NCBI GenBank assembly: GCA_020346765.1
Contig: CP070788.1
Coordinates: 2,497,119 to 2,533,418, forward strand
Reading direction: 5' to 3'
Length of the DNA: 36,300 nucleotides
Origin: Nitrospiraceae bacterium
GTDB taxonomy: Bacteria; Nitrospirota; Thermodesulfovibrionia; UBA6902
Below, one piece after another: positions 6,765 through 14,676 of the stretch (the first letter of the stretch is position 1; the number at the start of each line of letters is the position of its first letter). A program made the position numbers and the translations under genes. The notes beneath the pieces are model-generated. The model did not search any database, was not told where the DNA came from, and saw only the letters and a list, made by a program, of their open reading frames with translations.

Positions 6765-8387
6765 TCAACTCCTGTTCAGGATTTCCTGCGCCTCTGCCCG
6801 GAGCAGCCTGTTCCCGGATTTTCTGAACCGCTCGATCAGGGGGCGTGCAGCGCCGTCACCGATAATCCCGAGGCTGTGGAGGGCCGCTGCCCTGGTCTCG
6901 TTGTTGCGGGCCCTTTTAAAAAGGGCCCGCCGCTTTACCATCCGTGTGAGGAAACTGACGACATCGCTGTCACCCCACCGGGCAAGCACCCTGAGCAGTT
7001 CCTTCTTTTCAGGGAAGCTGCATTCCCGGAACTGACTGGTGCTGGCGTGTGCAAGGATCATCTTCTTCGCCTGAACAGTGCCGATACGGCCAATCGCGGC
7101 AAAGGCCGCCACCCGCACTGTGTCAGCCTCGTCATGCATGCGCTCCTGTAGGGCGTCAAGGGAGCTCTCGGCGCCCAGTTCTCCCAGTGCCCGCACTGCT
7201 TCCTTCCTCACCCGTGTGTCCCGGTGACTTGCAGAGTGGACGATGTACGCCGCTGCGCCTGTGTCGCCAATCCGTCTGAGGACGTAAATAACGTTGCGCA
7301 CCACGTACCATCTTTTATCGCCAAGCCTGGCGGCAATGCTTTTCATGTCCCTTCTCCCCAGTTCTGTCAGAAGATAGATAATGGCCCGGCGTGATGGAAT
7401 CGTCTCCGACTCGCCAAGAACCTCAATAAGGTGCGGGACAGCTTCGGCACTGAGTGATAATGAGAGTTCATCCAAGAGTTCCCGGGGCATCTCCCGTCTG
7501 CTGGTCATGACGTCTCCGAGGAGGCTGATAAAGGGAGAAGAGCTGATATAGGTGCGAATCATCCTTACAGCGGTCGCCTCCTCCCTGCTGCAGGAGGGAT
7601 TTGCCTCAGCGCTCCTTATCCAGTTCAAAACCCTGTTCATTGCATCGGTACATCCGGTGGTCAATGCATAATTCAGGGTCTCCTTCATGCATCGCGCAAT
7701 GTCCTCACACTCCTCCCGCCCCCCGGCCAGCGAAAACATCTCAAAGAGCATGCACACAAGGTCGGTGGCCTTTTCAGACCGGTCATTTTCCATTTCTTCA
7801 GAAATGCGCCTGATGTCCTCATCACTGAGGGGAAATACCTCTGTTCCAGACATGCTTCCGGAGCCCTTCCGCACGTCCTCGAAGGCCTTTATGATTCCTC
7901 CATTGCCAACGCAGGCACTTTTCGCCTGCTCAGCGGCATCACGCTCATAAGCATCCCCTTCATACAGTATGGCATCATCGACAACATACCTTATATGCTG
8001 AAAGTCTCTTTCCCAGAGCAACGTGACGATGTCATCGTCGAGGACCACCTTCTCAAAGTCAAGGGAAATTATTTCCAGGAAGTCCTTTATTTCCTCGTGA
8101 CTCATGCCTTTCAGAAAGGTAAGCTCCCGCAGCCCGTCCTTGAAAAAAAAGAGGGACAGGCTTTCTTCCCTGTCTCTGCTGTGGTATACGACACTGTCTT
8201 CATGGAGGATATCGTACTGGTTTATTCTGAGGGTATATGATTGATCTTCCAGCACGCGGGACATAAAAGCGCAGAAGTCGTTAATCGTCTTTTCATGCAT
8301 GGGGTGCCCGTCAGGATACATGCGGAGGTTCTTCCTGGCCCTTACCAGGGACCTCGTCAGTTCTGCCACATTGTCTGAATCAATCAT
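6765..8387 (-). CDS. HEAT-repeat protein with N-terminal module shared with the HD-GYP neighbour
   Basis: About 540 residues from the ATG at 8387. The frame is open to a GTG at 8558 overlapping the thiC stop, but those 57 extra residues look non-coding; no start has a good ribosome-binding site, so the start is uncertain. Residues 1-110 (RARKNLRMYPDGHP, YTLRINQYDIL, GLRELTFLKG, EEIKDFLEIISLD) resemble the N-terminal module of the HD-GYP protein downstream. The C-terminal half has at least five HEAT/PBS repeats, for example DKRWYVVRNVIYVLRRIGD and DTRVRKEAVRALGELG. HEAT arrays act as protein-interaction scaffolds. It is probably a partner of the HD-GYP protein in cyclic-di-GMP signalling; the exact function is unknown. 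Confidence 0.85.
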   Translation of the reverse strand: MIDSDNVAELTRSLVRARKNLRMYPDGHPMHEKTINDFCAFMSRVLEDQSYTLRINQYDILHEDSVVYHSRDREESLSLFFFKDGLRELTFLKGMSHEEIKDFLEIISLDFEKVVLDDDIVTLLWERDFQHIRYVVDDAILYEGDAYERDAAEQAKSACVGNGGIIKAFEDVRKGSGSMSGTEVFPLSDEDIRRISEEMENDRSEKATDLVCMLFEMFSLAGGREECEDIARCMKETLNYALTTGCTDAMNRVLNWIRSAEANPSCSREEATAVRMIRTYISSSPFISLLGDVMTSRREMPRELLDELSLSLSAEAVPHLIEVLGESETIPSRRAIIYLLTELGRRDMKSIAARLGDKRWYVVRNVIYVLRRIGDTGAAAYIVHSASHRDTRVRKEAVRALGELGAESSLDALQERMHDEADTVRVAAFAAIGRIGTVQAKKMILAHASTSQFRECSFPEKKELLRVLARWGDSDVVSFLTRMVKRRALFKRARNNETRAAALHSLGIIGDGAARPLIERFRKSGNRLLRAEAQEILNRS

Positions 8388-8554
8388 ATTCGTGCCGAAA
8401 GACAGCGCAGCGTCATGGGGCCGCGGCACCTTTCCGGAGCGGTCTTCATCCTGACCACCCACGGTCCTGCCGAGGACACCCATGCTTCTCTTATTTCGGG
8501 TACCTGGCAGGATTTCTTTAAGCAGCGGGGCAGGGAGAGGGGGGAGACATAACG

Positions 8555-9850
8555 TCACTTTTTCTTCAGCGCGTCCTCAACGGTCTTTATGGCACAGAAC
8601 TCGCCGCACATGCTGCATACCCGCGACTCGCCGGGAGGCACCTCGGAACGCCAGTTCCTGACCCTTTCGGGGTTCAGTGACAGGGCGATCTGGCCGTTCC
8701 AGTCCAGGGCCTTTCTCCGGCGGGCCATTTCATTGTCAGCTTCGATTGCCCCCCTGACGCCCTTGGCAATGTCAGCGGCATGGGCGGCTATCTTTGAAGC
8801 AATGACACCCTCTTTGACGTCCTCCACACCGGGGAGCCTGATATGCTCAGAAGGCGTCACGTAGCAGAGAAAGTCAGCACCCGCTGCTCCGGCAATGGCT
8901 CCGCCGATTGCCGCCGCGATGTGGTCGTATCCCATGGCAATGTCCGTCACGAGAGGGCCAAGGACGTAGAAGGGTGCCCCCTTGCAGATTTCCTTCTGCA
9001 TCTTCATGTTCAGCTCAACCTGGTTCAGGGGGACGTGGCCGGGCCCTTCGATAATGACCTGGACCCCCCGGGCAAGCGCCCTGTCCCTCAGTGCACCGAG
9101 GGTGAGAAGCTCATCGATCTGCGTCCTGTCCGTTGCATCGGACAGACACCCGGGACGGGCCCCGTCGCCAAGGCTAAGGGTGAGATCATACTTCCGGGAA
9201 AGCTCGAGGAGGCGGTCAAACTGTTCATAAAGGGGGTTCTCCCTGTCGTTGTATATCATCCACTCCACGAGGAATGCGCCGCCGCGGCTCACGATGTCGA
9301 GGATCCGTCCGTCAGCCCTGAGGGTTTCGATTGTCCTCCGTGTCAGACCGCAATGAACCGTCACAAAGTCAACGCCCTCTTCAGCATGCCCCTCGATGGC
9401 ATCAAAGAGGTCGTCAACGGACATCTTCGCGATGGAGCCCCTCTCTTCAGCCGATCTGGCGACGGCCTCGTAGATGGGGACCGTTCCCACGGCAATGGAC
9501 GATTTCCTGAGGAGCAGCCGCCTGATGTCACCTATGGGACCTCCGGTGGAAAGGTCCATCACGGCGTCTGCACCGTATTGAATCAGCACATCCAGTTTCT
9601 CCATCTCTTCATCAAGGGAAACCCTGTCCCGGGAAGTTCCTATGTTGGCGTTTATCTTGGTCCGCAGCCCCCTGCCAATGCCGAGGGGTTTTATGGTGTG
9701 CCGCACATTCCTGGAGATAACCGTACGGCCTTCAGCTATGTCCCGCGAAAGGAGTTCGGGATCGATTCGTTCATCGTCGGCCACCTGCCGCACCTCCTCG
9801 GTGACGATCCCCTTGACGGCAAGCTCTATTCTTGTCTGTTCAGATTTCAT
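8555..9850 (-). CDS. thiC: Phosphomethylpyrimidine synthase ThiC
   Basis: Radical-SAM enzyme that rearranges aminoimidazole ribotide into 4-amino-5-hydroxymethyl-2-methylpyrimidine phosphate, the pyrimidine half of thiamine. 431 residues, the short form found in anaerobes and archaea. Recognisable segments include NANIGTS, MDLSTGGPIG, DFVTVHCG, SRGGAFLVEWM, EGPGHVPL, LGPLVTDIAMGYDHI and PSEHIRLP. The C-terminal [4Fe-4S] motif is CSMCGEFC (Cys412, 415, 419; C-x2-C-x3-C), whereas the long E. coli-type enzyme has x4 in the second gap. ATG at 9850 with AGGAGAAGG upstream. Last biosynthetic gene of the TPP-controlled operon. Confidence 0.97.
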   Translation of the reverse strand: MKSEQTRIELAVKGIVTEEVRQVADDERIDPELLSRDIAEGRTVISRNVRHTIKPLGIGRGLRTKINANIGTSRDRVSLDEEMEKLDVLIQYGADAVMDLSTGGPIGDIRRLLLRKSSIAVGTVPIYEAVARSAEERGSIAKMSVDDLFDAIEGHAEEGVDFVTVHCGLTRRTIETLRADGRILDIVSRGGAFLVEWMIYNDRENPLYEQFDRLLELSRKYDLTLSLGDGARPGCLSDATDRTQIDELLTLGALRDRALARGVQVIIEGPGHVPLNQVELNMKMQKEICKGAPFYVLGPLVTDIAMGYDHIAAAIGGAIAGAAGADFLCYVTPSEHIRLPGVEDVKEGVIASKIAAHAADIAKGVRGAIEADNEMARRRKALDWNGQIALSLNPERVRNWRSEVPPGESRVCSMCGEFCAIKTVEDALKKK

Positions 9851-9871
9851 ATGTATCCCTTCTCCTGCTGA

Positions 9872-10570
9872 TCAGGCGTTCATGATCCTCGCCGGTCTGC
9901 TCCCGGCGAAGGTGTTTTGTATCAGGGAAAGCAGCTCCCCTGCCTTCTGTTCTATATGTCGGGCACCAAATACTTCCGATATGAGGGCCACACCATGGGC
10001 ACCCGTCTCGTGCACGTCTCCCAGACGGCGGCTCTTTATTCCGCCAACAGCAAATACAGGGATACTGATCCGGCCTGCAGCCCTTCTGAGCGCATCAAGT
10101 CCCGCCGGCGGGCCGTACCCGAGCTTTGAGGGGGTACGGTATACCGGCCCGAAGGTTATAAAATCAGCTCCTCCCCGTTCAGCCGCCCTGGCCTCGCTTA
10201 TCGAGTGGGTCGAGACGCCGATAAGGAGCTTCCGCCCTGCCGCAGCCCGCACTGCCCCCGCGGGGATACTTTTCTGAGTAAGGTGGACTCCGTCTGCCCC
10301 AACGGCAAGGGCGATATCAAACCGATCATTGATAAAAAGTCGTGCACCAAATTCATCTGTCAGTGTTCTCATTCTGTAGGACAGTTTCAGAAGTTCCCTT
10401 GTGCCCAGGTCCTTTTCCCTGAGCTGGACCGCCGTTACCCCGCCCTTCAACGCCCGTCTCACCGCTGATATCAGCGAACAGCGATCAGCATGCAGCTTTC
10501 TGTCCGTTATCAAATAAAACCTGAAATCGATCATTACCACATTCACAGGCAGACGGAAGGGCGTGGTCAC
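9872..10570 (-). CDS. thiE: Thiamine-phosphate synthase ThiE
   Basis: TIM-barrel enzyme coupling HMP diphosphate with thiazole phosphate to thiamine monophosphate. Motifs: FYLITDRK near the N-terminus, VTAVQLREKDL, INDRFDIALAVGADGVHL (substrate and Mg binding), GVSTHSISEA, DFITFGPVYRTPSK and VFAVGGI. The GTG at 10570 has a GAGG-like site and gives 232 residues. An ATG at 10534 (MIDFRFYLITDRK) matches where the family usually begins but has no ribosome-binding site, so the start is ambiguous. 23 nt after thiG and 21 nt before thiC, in the same operon. Confidence 0.96.
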   Translation of the reverse strand: MTTPFRLPVNVVMIDFRFYLITDRKLHADRCSLISAVRRALKGGVTAVQLREKDLGTRELLKLSYRMRTLTDEFGARLFINDRFDIALAVGADGVHLTQKSIPAGAVRAAAGRKLLIGVSTHSISEARAAERGGADFITFGPVYRTPSKLGYGPPAGLDALRRAAGRISIPVFAVGGIKSRRLGDVHETGAHGVALISEVFGARHIEQKAGELLSLIQNTFAGSRPARIMNA

Positions 10571-10593
10571 CCCGCCTCTGCACTCAGCAATTG

Positions 10594-11364
10594 TTACAGC
10601 ATTCCCTCGATGGGGCTGCTTGCAGTGGCATACAGTTTTTTCGGAATCCTTCCTGCCCTGCGGGCCAGCCGACCCGCAATGACGGCATGCTTCATTGCCT
10701 CGGCCATGGCAATGGGATCAGCTGCTCCCGCGATCGCCGTGTTCAGCAGGACAGCGTCACATCCCAGCTCCATGGCAACAGCAGCGTCAGAGGCAGTGCC
10801 CACACCCGCATCAACAATGACAGGTACCTTCGCCTGCTCCAGGATGATCCGGATATTATAGGGATTCCGTATCCCCAGCCCTGAACCGATAGGCGCAGCA
10901 AGAGGCATCACGGCAGCGGCCCCCGCATCAACCAGCCTCAGTGCCATAACAGGATCATCGTTGATATAGGGAAACACAATAAACCCTTCCCCGGCGAGAA
11001 TTTCCGTTGCCGTGAGCGTGGCGCAGGCGTCAGGGAAAAGGGTCTTTTCATCACCAATGACCTCAAGCTTTATGAGGTCCGATACCCCGGTCTCTCTGGC
11101 AAGCCGGGCGTATCTCAGGGCGTCCTCCATGGTGTAGCAGCCTGCCGTATTCGGAAGGATCTTGTACTTCTTCGGATCAATAAAATCGAGAAGATTTTCA
11201 GAGTCGCGGTCAAATATATTCGTCCTCCTGACGGCAACGGTTACCACATCGGCACCTGATGCCTCGATTGCCCGGGCCGTTTCTTCAAAGTCCTTATATT
11301 TTCCTGTCCCGACCCAGAGCCGAGACCGAAACTCTATGCCCTTTATGACCAGCCTGTCATTCAT
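10594..11364 (-). CDS. thiG: Thiazole synthase ThiG
   Basis: Assembles the thiazole ring from deoxyxylulose phosphate, ThiS thiocarboxylate and dehydroglycine. 256 residues with the normal start ([19 protein letters not shown]). The Schiff-base lysine is Lys99 in LIKLEVIGD. Phosphate-binding loops [12 protein letters not shown] and [20 protein letters not shown] are intact. ATG at 11364 behind AAGGG. Separated from thiS by an unusually long spacer for an operon (204 nt) holding a hairpin and two heptamer arrays. Confidence 0.98.
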   Translation of the reverse strand: MNDRLVIKGIEFRSRLWVGTGKYKDFEETARAIEASGADVVTVAVRRTNIFDRDSENLLDFIDPKKYKILPNTAGCYTMEDALRYARLARETGVSDLIKLEVIGDEKTLFPDACATLTATEILAGEGFIVFPYINDDPVMALRLVDAGAAAVMPLAAPIGSGLGIRNPYNIRIILEQAKVPVIVDAGVGTASDAAVAMELGCDAVLLNTAIAGAADPIAMAEAMKHAVIAGRLARRAGRIPKKLYATASSPIEGML

Positions 11365-11401
11365 GACTTACCCTTTCTTTGCTAAATATACTGTGAAGAG
11401 G

Positions 11402-11539
11402 TTCCCGGTTCCTGATACCAGATGCCAGACACCAGAAAAAAAACTTCCGATTATTACGATCCTCAGGGAAAACGTTCCCATATTACGTGCTGATACCATG
11501 ACTGAAAATTTGCAATTTGGAATTTGGGATTTATCATTT
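11402..11539 (-). repeat. Two heptamer-periodic arrays in the thiS-thiG spacer
   Basis: Minus strand, from thiS towards thiG: five 7-nt units of the form AAATNNN occupy 11539-11505 (for example AAATCCC, AAATTCC). A second block of five 7-nt units, mostly TCTGGNN (for example TCTGGTG, TCTGGCA), occupies 11436-11402. Each block is exactly 35 nt with no phase slip. A run of T separates the second block from the unique sequence between them. Word sequence differs between blocks but period and unit number are the same. Confidence 0.65.
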
Positions 11540-11568
11540 ACCGCTTTTACCTTCCCGGTCAAAGCGGT
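11540..11568 (-). other. Hairpin immediately after the thiS stop
   Basis: 11540-11547 (accgcttt) is the exact reverse complement of 11561-11568, with a 13-nt loop, directly abutting the thiS stop codon. No T-run follows. It may protect the thiHS part of the operon transcript or slow exonucleases, so allowing different amounts of thiHS and thiGEC. Confidence 0.45.
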
Positions 11569-11772
11569 TTATCCTCCCCCTACAAAATTCACGATCTCCA
11601 CCGTGTCACCGCTCCTGAGGACCTGTTTCTCATATGCAGACTTCTTCACGATAGCAAGATTGACTTCAACGGCAACGCGGGCAGGCTCAATCCCCAGCTG
11701 TTTCAGAAGCCCGGAGACGGTGAGGCTGCTCTGGCTAAACTCAATCCCTTTTCCGTTTATTGTGAGCGTCAC
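11569..11772 (-). CDS. thiS: Sulfur carrier protein ThiS
   Basis: Ubiquitin-like carrier of 67 residues whose C-terminal Gly is converted to a thiocarboxylate that gives sulfur to thiazole. The beta-grasp pattern is clear (LTINGKGIEF, VAVEVNLAIVKKSAY, LRSGDTVEIVNFVGGG) and the chain ends in Gly-Gly-Gly. It starts with GTG at 11772 behind GAGGAG, 17 nt after thiH. No ThiF-type adenylyltransferase is in the window and one must be encoded elsewhere. Confidence 0.96.
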   Translation of the reverse strand: MTLTINGKGIEFSQSSLTVSGLLKQLGIEPARVAVEVNLAIVKKSAYEKQVLRSGDTVEIVNFVGGG

Positions 11773-11789
11773 TATGTGCTCCTCAGCCG

Positions 11790-13106
11790 TTAAATGTGAA
11801 CGTCCCTTGTGCCGGACTCAATACGCTGTATCTTTTCAGCCAGGCCGTTCCTGCTTTTCGCGACCTCTTCATTCAGAAGCCGTTTCAGTTGCTCCCTGAC
11901 CTCCGGGTTCGCACACTCCCGCACATACTCTGTCAGTGAGAGGATAGCGTTTTCATGGCAGAAATTCCCGATCACCGCCTCTTCAGCGAGTTCCCTGAAG
12001 CGTGCTCCGCTCCTGCCCTCACGGTAGCAGGCGGTGCAGAGGCTCGGAATCATCCCGAGGCCTGCTATTTTCCCGATCACCTCTTCCAGGCTCCGACTGT
12101 CGCCGATTTCAAACTGCTCCGTATCGCCGTCATTAAGGTACCCCCGGGGGCTTGTCTTTGAGCCCGCTGATATCTGGGACGCTCCCAGCGCAAGCAGTTC
12201 GTCCCGCAGGCCAGCCGGTTCCCGCGTGGAGATAACCACACCCACATAGGGCAGAGAGAGCCGGTATATGGCGACGATCTTTTTCAGGTCTTCCCCCGTG
12301 ACCCGGTACCGTTCAAGGTCAGCCCTGGCACCCGGAGCCGGCTGGAGCCGCGGAACGGACAGCGTGTGGGGCCCGAATCCATACTTACCGATAAGCCGAC
12401 GGCAGTGGGCGATCAGCGCGGCAACATCCCAGCGCCAGTCATAGAGGCCGAGGAGCACGCCCATGCCTACATCTTCAAACCCTCCTTCAATGGCCCTGTC
12501 CATGGCATGAAGCCGACCGTCATAGTCCGCCTTTGCCCCGTGCCGGTGATAGGACCGGTATGAAGGGAGATGATATGTTTCCTGGAAGCATTGGTAGACA
12601 CCAACCCCCGAAGCCCGAAGCCTCCTGAAATCTTCCACGCTCATGGGGGCAGCGTTTACGTGGAGGATCCGGATATCCGTCTCACGGTAAATGGCCCCAA
12701 CCGTCTTCTCAATATAATCGATCCCCGCGCGCTTCGGATGCTCACCAGCGACCAGGAGAAGCCTCCGGTAGCCTCTTCCGGCAAGAAGGGCTGCTTCTTC
12801 AACGGCCTCTGCAGCGCTCAGGGTCTTTCTCCTGGCATCGCTGTTGCCAGTCCTGAAACCGCAGTACAGGCAGTCGTTGGAGCACTCATTTGAAAGATAG
12901 AGAGGGGCGAAGAGGACGATCCTCCTGCCGTAGACCTTCTCCTTCACCCTGCGGGCGGCATGGAAGACCTCATCCCAGAGGTCCCGGTCCGAGAGTGCAA
13001 GGAGAGAAGAAACCTCGGACATGTTTAACGTCTGCAGCCTGAGGGACCTGTCCAGAATATCCCGAATGCGATGCCTGTCCGGTCCTGTCATGTTATGGTT
13101 CACCAT
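11790..13106 (-). CDS. Radical-SAM tyrosine lyase, HydG-type, in the thi operon
   Basis: 438 residues. The radical-SAM cluster motif is CSNDCLYC (Cys75, 79, 82; C-x3-C-x2-C). The barrel contains LLVAGEHPKRAGIDY, FQETYH (175-179), AMDRA, GMGVLLGLYDW and GPHTLSVPRL, a pattern closer to HydG than to E. coli ThiH. The C-terminus adds Cys357, Cys360 and Cys383 (C-x2-C-x22-C), the second-cluster motif that marks HydG and is lacking in ThiH. Both families cleave tyrosine to p-cresol and dehydroglycine; HydG then makes CO and cyanide. Position directly before thiS and behind a TPP riboswitch argues that here it supplies dehydroglycine to ThiG. ATG at 13106 with AGGAAA upstream. Confidence 0.9.
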   Translation of the reverse strand: MVNHNMTGPDRHRIRDILDRSLRLQTLNMSEVSSLLALSDRDLWDEVFHAARRVKEKVYGRRIVLFAPLYLSNECSNDCLYCGFRTGNSDARRKTLSAAEAVEEAALLAGRGYRRLLLVAGEHPKRAGIDYIEKTVGAIYRETDIRILHVNAAPMSVEDFRRLRASGVGVYQCFQETYHLPSYRSYHRHGAKADYDGRLHAMDRAIEGGFEDVGMGVLLGLYDWRWDVAALIAHCRRLIGKYGFGPHTLSVPRLQPAPGARADLERYRVTGEDLKKIVAIYRLSLPYVGVVISTREPAGLRDELLALGASQISAGSKTSPRGYLNDGDTEQFEIGDSRSLEEVIGKIAGLGMIPSLCTACYREGRSGARFRELAEEAVIGNFCHENAILSLTEYVRECANPEVREQLKRLLNEEVAKSRNGLAEKIQRIESGTRDVHI

Positions 13107-13139
13107 GCGTTTCCTGTTTGCCCGTTGGGAGGCAGAACT

Positions 13140-13184
13140 AAAAAAAACCGTATTCCCTGCGATTCTGCCCGCGGGAATACGGTT
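13140..13184 (-). terminator. Riboswitch-controlled intrinsic terminator
   Basis: A perfect 12-bp stem (13173-13184 with 13146-13157, 15-nt loop) runs into a T-tract (complement of 13140-13147) on the minus strand. It lies between the TPP aptamer and the thiH start, as expected for an expression platform that stops transcription when TPP is bound. Confidence 0.93.
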
Positions 13185-13197
13185 AAAACATTATCCT

Positions 13198-13285
13198 GTT
13201 CCCTTTCCTCCGCTGGCACTAACCAGTTCAGGTTCAAGGGGTCTCCCGTCTCATCGGGACTCTCAGGCATTGCCTCCCCCAGGGT
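13198..13285 (-). ncRNA. TPP riboswitch (THI element)
   Basis: Minus-strand leader containing the THI-box hallmarks: CTGAGA (complement of 13261-13266), the CCCTTGAACCTGA segment, ACCTGAACTGG (complement of 13223-13233), the following TTAGTGCCAGCGGAGG and the closing AAGGG. It begins at the predicted transcription start. It senses thiamine pyrophosphate and, with the terminator just downstream, lowers thi operon transcription when TPP is plentiful. Confidence 0.96.
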
Positions 13286-13291
13286 AATGTA

Positions 13292-13320
13292 AGTATACCG
13301 CTTCAGTCAGAGGCTGTCAA
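13292..13320 (-). promoter_or_regulatory. Sigma-70-type promoter of the thi operon
   Basis: TTGACA (complement of 13315-13320), 17-nt spacer, TATACT (complement of 13292-13297). The predicted start near 13285 coincides with the 5' end of the TPP aptamer. Confidence 0.88.
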
Positions 13321-13413
13321 GAACAGCGGCACGGGACAAAGGGCCACTCCAGGGCAGGAGAAAAAGCGCAGCCCGCATCCAGGATAGGAAAAACCAGAGA
13401 AAATAATTTATTA

Positions 13414-14301
13414 TTGGAGGTGCGCGCAGTCATCACAGCAGTATTTCTCAGTATCCTGTTCGGGGCCCGGTCATCCGCATCAGGGGTATTTCCTCTTGAT
13501 ACCGCCTCGTCCTCCATGATAGGACTTTCGAAGACACACACCATACAGAACAGGGAATCGCTCATTGATCTTGCCCGGACATATAATGTGGGATACAACG
13601 AAATCACAGCTGCCAACGCCGGCATCGACCCCTGGGTGCCTGATGAGGGTACTGACATCACCATCCCCACGGCATGGATTCTCCCGGAGTCGTCCCGGGA
13701 AGGCATGGTGGTCAATCTCGCGGAAATGCGGCTTTATTATTTTTTTTCCGTAGAGGAAAAGAACTATGTTTCAACCTTTCCCATTGGCATCGGGGCCGAG
13801 GGTTTCGGTTCACCCACGGGCGAGTTCATCATAACAGCCAAGGTAAAAGACCCGGTCTGGCGCGTACCCGGGAACATCAGGCAGGAGAAGCCCGAGCTGC
13901 CGCCCTATGTCCTGCCGGGGCCGGAAAACCCCCTGGGCGGATACTGGCTGCAGCTTTCCGTAAACGGATACGGTATTCATGGAACGAACAGGCCTTACGG
14001 GATCGGGCGACGGGTAAGCCACGGCTGCATTCGTCTCTATCCCGAAGATATCGAGATGCTCTTCAGCCTGGTCAGGCCGGGCATAAAAGTCAGGATTGTT
14101 GAAGAACCGGTGAAAACAGACATCATTGACAACAGGGTGTTCATTGAAGTGCACCAGTCAGAGAAAGAAGAGGATGAGGAATTGCTCACACGTGCAGTGG
14201 AAAACCTCGGCAGGAAGCGTCTGCTTGAGCACGTTGATACTCCGTCGCTCATTCAGGCTATAAAAAATGCCACAGGGCTTCCTGCCGTGATTTCCCGGTA
14301 A
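13414..14301 (+). CDS. L,D-transpeptidase with LysM domain (YkuD family)
   Basis: Exported cell-wall enzyme of about 295 residues: signal peptide (1-23, hydrophobic AVITAVFLSILFGA), LysM (about 42-86, HTIQNRESLIDLARTYNV and the ITIP end), then a YkuD domain (97-230). The catalytic motif is complete: IHGTN (188-192) and VSHGCIRLY (201-209) with nucleophile Cys205. A charged C-terminal tail follows. Such enzymes make 3-3 peptidoglycan crosslinks or, in enterobacteria, attach Braun's lipoprotein to peptidoglycan. The start is TTG 13414 or GTG 13420; neither has a normal Shine-Dalgarno sequence. It converges on a lipoprotein gene whose stop is 2 nt away. Confidence 0.92.
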   Translation: MEVRAVITAVFLSILFGARSSASGVFPLDTASSSMIGLSKTHTIQNRESLIDLARTYNVGYNEITAANAGIDPWVPDEGTDITIPTAWILPESSREGMVVNLAEMRLYYFFSVEEKNYVSTFPIGIGAEGFGSPTGEFIITAKVKDPVWRVPGNIRQEKPELPPYVLPGPENPLGGYWLQLSVNGYGIHGTNRPYGIGRRVSHGCIRLYPEDIEMLFSLVRPGIKVRIVEEPVKTDIIDNRVFIEVHQSEKEEDEELLTRAVENLGRKRLLEHVDTPSLIQAIKNATGLPAVISR

Positions 14302-14303
14302 AC

Positions 14304-14651
14304 CTATTTCATCTGCTTCATTTCAAAGGCCTTTACCGACTTCTCGGCAGCCGAGACAGCCGTTGAGGCAGATCTCTCAGCATTGTTCGCAGACCTTTCA
14401 GCATTGGCAGCAGCAGTCTCCGCCCTTGCCGCAGCATTTTCAGCCTTGCCGGCTGACTGCGCTGCGCTGTTCGACTGCTCAGAGACTTTGCCCAGTGCCG
14501 CGTTTGCCGCCTCCGCCGAGTCTTTGGCATCCTTTGCAGCGTTCAGGGCGTTTTCCAGAAGTGCCTTGTCATCGGGACTGAAGGTATACTTGGTAGTGCA
14601 TCCCGCCATCATGAAGGCAAGCATGCTTAACAGCACGAGTGTTGTTTTCAT
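14304..14651 (-). CDS. Ala-rich coiled-coil lipoprotein, Lpp-like, C-terminal lysine
   Basis: 115 residues. Signal peptide with lipobox MMAGC (lipidated Cys18), then a long alanine-zipper helix (about 30-105) of heptad/undecad repeats such as AENAAARAETAAANAERSA. The last residues are EMKQMK, ending in lysine. Braun's lipoprotein has the same layout: lipid anchor, Ala/Leu zipper, C-terminal Lys linked to peptidoglycan by L,D-transpeptidases. This protein is longer than E. coli Lpp and has no clear sequence identity, so Lpp-like is inference from architecture and the neighbouring L,D-transpeptidase. Strong AGGAGG before ATG 14651, its own promoter and a leader hairpin suggest high expression. 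Confidence 0.88.
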   Translation of the reverse strand: MKTTLVLLSMLAFMMAGCTTKYTFSPDDKALLENALNAAKDAKDSAEAANAALGKVSEQSNSAAQSAGKAENAAARAETAAANAERSANNAERSASTAVSAAEKSVKAFEMKQMK

Positions 14652-14676
14652 AGGTTCCTCCTTTCCTGATCGTTTC

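Noticed and set aside
5788-7035. 415-residue plus-strand open frame over the HD-GYP and HEAT genes
   Set aside because: It is antisense to clear domain-bearing genes, has no ribosome-binding site or recognisable motif, and its composition is that of the complement of coding sequence.
8843-9871. 342-residue plus-strand frame opposite thiC
   Set aside because: Antisense to an unambiguous ThiC; no motif or start signal.
13317-13715. 132-residue minus-strand frame over the L,D-transpeptidase start
   Set aside because: It lies opposite the signal peptide and LysM of a clear enzyme and across the thi promoter region; no motifs.
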